Positions 4,317 to 5,807 of a DNA stretch of 5,807 nt are shown in pieces. The notes below the pieces were generated by a model that was not told where the DNA came from, made no database searches, and was given only the letters and a program-made list of their open reading frames with translations. The position numbers and the translations under genes are program-made. Numbering within the stretch: position 1 is the first letter of the stretch; each line of letters begins with the position of its first letter. Source of the stretch: Burkholderiales bacterium (GTDB taxonomy: Bacteria > Pseudomonadota > Gammaproteobacteria > Burkholderiales > Burkholderiaceae_E); contig CP070753.1 in NCBI GenBank assembly GCA_020348765.1, forward strand, positions 2,315,118-2,320,924, written 5' to 3'.

Positions 4317-5807
4317 ATGGATCCGACCGACCCGGCGATCGCCGCAGGGCTGGACCAGCTCAACGAGGGCTTCGCGATCTTCGATCGCGACCTGCGCCTG
4401 AAGTTGTGCAACCGTCGCTTCCACCTGTTGCGCGGGCTGCCACCGGAGTTGTGCCGCGAAGGCGTGGCGCTGGCGGACATGTTCATGTACAACGCGCAGC
4501 GCGGCGACTACGGTCCCGGCGATCCGGCGGCACAAGTGGGCGAACGCATCGGCGAGCTCAACCGCTGGCAAGCGCGCGACGTGGAAATGGCATTGGCCGA
4601 CGGTCGCGTGCTGATGGTGCGCTACCGCCCGATGCAGAACGCCTGGATGGTGGTGACCTACGAGGACATCACCGAGGTGCGCCAAGCCGATGCCAGGCTG
4701 CGCGCCGAGGAGCAGCGGCTTGTCATGGTCATGTCGGCAGTCAGCGAGGGCATCTACGACTGGAATGTCGCGCGTGACGAGTTGTACGTTTCGGACCGGC
4801 TGCGCAAGCTGTTCGACTTCGAGAGCGAGCACTTCGGTTCGCGGGAGTGGTTCGAGCGGATCCACCCGGACGATCGGCCGTTCTACGTCCGGAGCCTGGG
4901 TGACCAGTTCAAGGGCGGCGACGCGACGCTGCGCACCGAATACCGGGTCCGCGTCGGCAGCGGCGAGTATCGCTGGGTCCACGACCAGGCCATCATGATG
5001 CGTCGCGACGACGGTCGGGTCCGGCGAGTGGTGGGCGCGGTCAGCGACATCAGCGACGCGAAGGCCCGAGCCGCCGAGCTCGAGCGCGCGCGCGACAGCG
5101 CCCTGAAGGCGCAGACGATGTTCGAGAACGCGATCGAAGCCATATCCGAGGGCTTCGCGCTGTTCGATGCCCAAGACCGCATCGTCGTCTGCAACTCGCG
5201 CTATCGGACCTGGTTCGGCGAAGACGCGGCGATGGTGCAGCCCGGAAATGCGTTCGAAGACATCGTGCGTGCCGCCGTCGGGCGCGGCATGTTCCCGCTC
5301 GTCCAGGGCGACGTCGACGCCTGGGTCGCCTCGGTGCTCGAAGCGCGCCGCAACCCGACTGGCTCGCGGATGCAGTACCTGTCCAGCGGCGTGTGGCTGC
5401 AGATCAGCGACTACCGGATGGCCGACGGCTCTCTGGTCTCGATCTACACCGATGTCACCGACCTGAAGGTCCGCGAGCGCGAGCTGGACGAAGCCATGCA
5501 GCGCACCAACGCGCTGCTCGCGGAATTCAACGCGGTGCTCGACACGATCGACTACGCGGTGCTGTTCATGGGGCCGGACCTGCGCGCGCGCATCATCAAC
5601 CGCGCGTTCGCCGAGATGTGGCGGCTGTCCGAGGCTCAGATCCAGGCCGGACCGACGATGGAAGAGCTGCTGCGCATCGTCGGGGGGCGCGGCCTGTATG
5701 ACGTGGCGCCCGGCGAGTTCGAGGCCTATGTGCAGGAACGTGTGCGGGCGGTGCGCGATGGCGACATCCCGGCCAGGGAGATCCGCCTGACCGACGGGCG
5801 CATCATC
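4317..5807 (+). CDS. Multi-PAS sensor protein, N-terminal part (runs off right edge; output domain unseen)
   Basis: The frame is open from ATG 4317 to the last base, giving 497 residues without a stop. No signal peptide or membrane helix is seen, so a cytoplasmic sensor is expected. Four PAS-like domains can be read. PAS 1 (about 12-125) has LNEGFAIFDRDLRLKLCNRR and ends with YEDITEVR. PAS 2 (about 138-250) is of the PAS_3/PAC type, with IYDWNV, WFERIHPDDR, the EYRVR...YRWVHDQ strands and VVGAVSDISDAK. PAS 3 (about 268-388) has ISEGFALFDAQDRIVVCNSR and ends SIYTDVTDLK. PAS 4 (about 404 onward) has LDTIDYAVLFMGPDLRARII and is cut by the window. PAS 1, 3 and 4 resemble the PAS_7 type and each other, suggesting internal duplication. 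Charged helical connectors (about 120-137, 245-268, 385-404) separate them. Proteins of this type usually end in a histidine kinase, sometimes with a receiver, or in GGDEF/EAL; none is visible here. No clear Shine-Dalgarno precedes the start, so coupling to the cyclase gene, 11 nt upstream, is likely. Confidence 0.88.
   Translation, partial: MDPTDPAIAAGLDQLNEGFAIFDRDLRLKLCNRRFHLLRGLPPELCREGVALADMFMYNAQRGDYGPGDPAAQVGERIGELNRWQARDVEMALADGRVLMVRYRPMQNAWMVVTYEDITEVRQADARLRAEEQRLVMVMSAVSEGIYDWNVARDELYVSDRLRKLFDFESEHFGSREWFERIHPDDRPFYVRSLGDQFKGGDATLRTEYRVRVGSGEYRWVHDQAIMMRRDDGRVRRVVGAVSDISDAKARAAELERARDSALKAQTMFENAIEAISEGFALFDAQDRIVVCNSRYRTWFGEDAAMVQPGNAFEDIVRAAVGRGMFPLVQGDVDAWVASVLEARRNPTGSRMQYLSSGVWLQISDYRMADGSLVSIYTDVTDLKVRERELDEAMQRTNALLAEFNAVLDTIDYAVLFMGPDLRARIINRAFAEMWRLSEAQIQAGPTMEELLRIVGGRGLYDVAPGEFEAYVQERVRAVRDGDIPAREIRLTDGRII

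Noticed and set aside
4200..5174. Minus-strand open frame of 324 codons opposite the PAS sensor gene
   Set aside because: Same biased composition and no recognisable domain; the + strand frame carries clear PAS repeats.

Overview
The window looks like chromosomal DNA from a G+C-rich bacterium, roughly two thirds G+C by eye. All five recognisable genes are on the + strand, and most codons end in G or C. The mix of families (secreted beta-propeller protein, class III cyclase with a receiver domain, PAS-rich sensor, cyclic-nucleotide-binding proteins) suggests a proteobacterium, most likely beta- or gamma-proteobacterial. The sequence alone does not fix the genus. No rRNA, tRNA, insertion sequence, phage gene or CRISPR array was seen.

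Layout. Bases 1-759 are the 3' end of a beta-propeller protein gene whose start lies outside the window. Bases 760-1129 carry no convincing gene. They hold an inverted repeat just after the propeller stop codon, a 12-bp tandem repeat (885-956), a good sigma-70-type promoter (964-992) directly beside that repeat, and a leader of about 130 nt with hairpin potential. From 1130 to the right edge four genes follow in one direction with gaps of 2, 12 and 11 nt, which is almost certainly one operon. The order is: (1) a soluble protein with an N-terminal cyclic-nucleotide-binding (CNB) domain fused to a metallo-beta-lactamase-fold hydrolase; (2) a small membrane protein with about three transmembrane helices and a cytoplasmic CNB domain, an architecture reminiscent of Popeye (POPDC) proteins; (3) a response regulator whose output is a class III nucleotide cyclase; (4) a soluble protein with at least four PAS domains that runs off the right edge before any output domain.

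How they may work together (inference). The PAS protein is a likely input sensor, perhaps a histidine kinase. The receiver-cyclase would turn its signal into a cyclic nucleotide. The two CNB proteins, one in the membrane and one carrying a hydrolase, are candidate receptors for that nucleotide. The operon would then encode sensor, second-messenger synthase and two effectors together. The cyclase keeps its metal-binding and transition-state residues but has unusual residues at both base-recognition positions, so the identity of the nucleotide is open.
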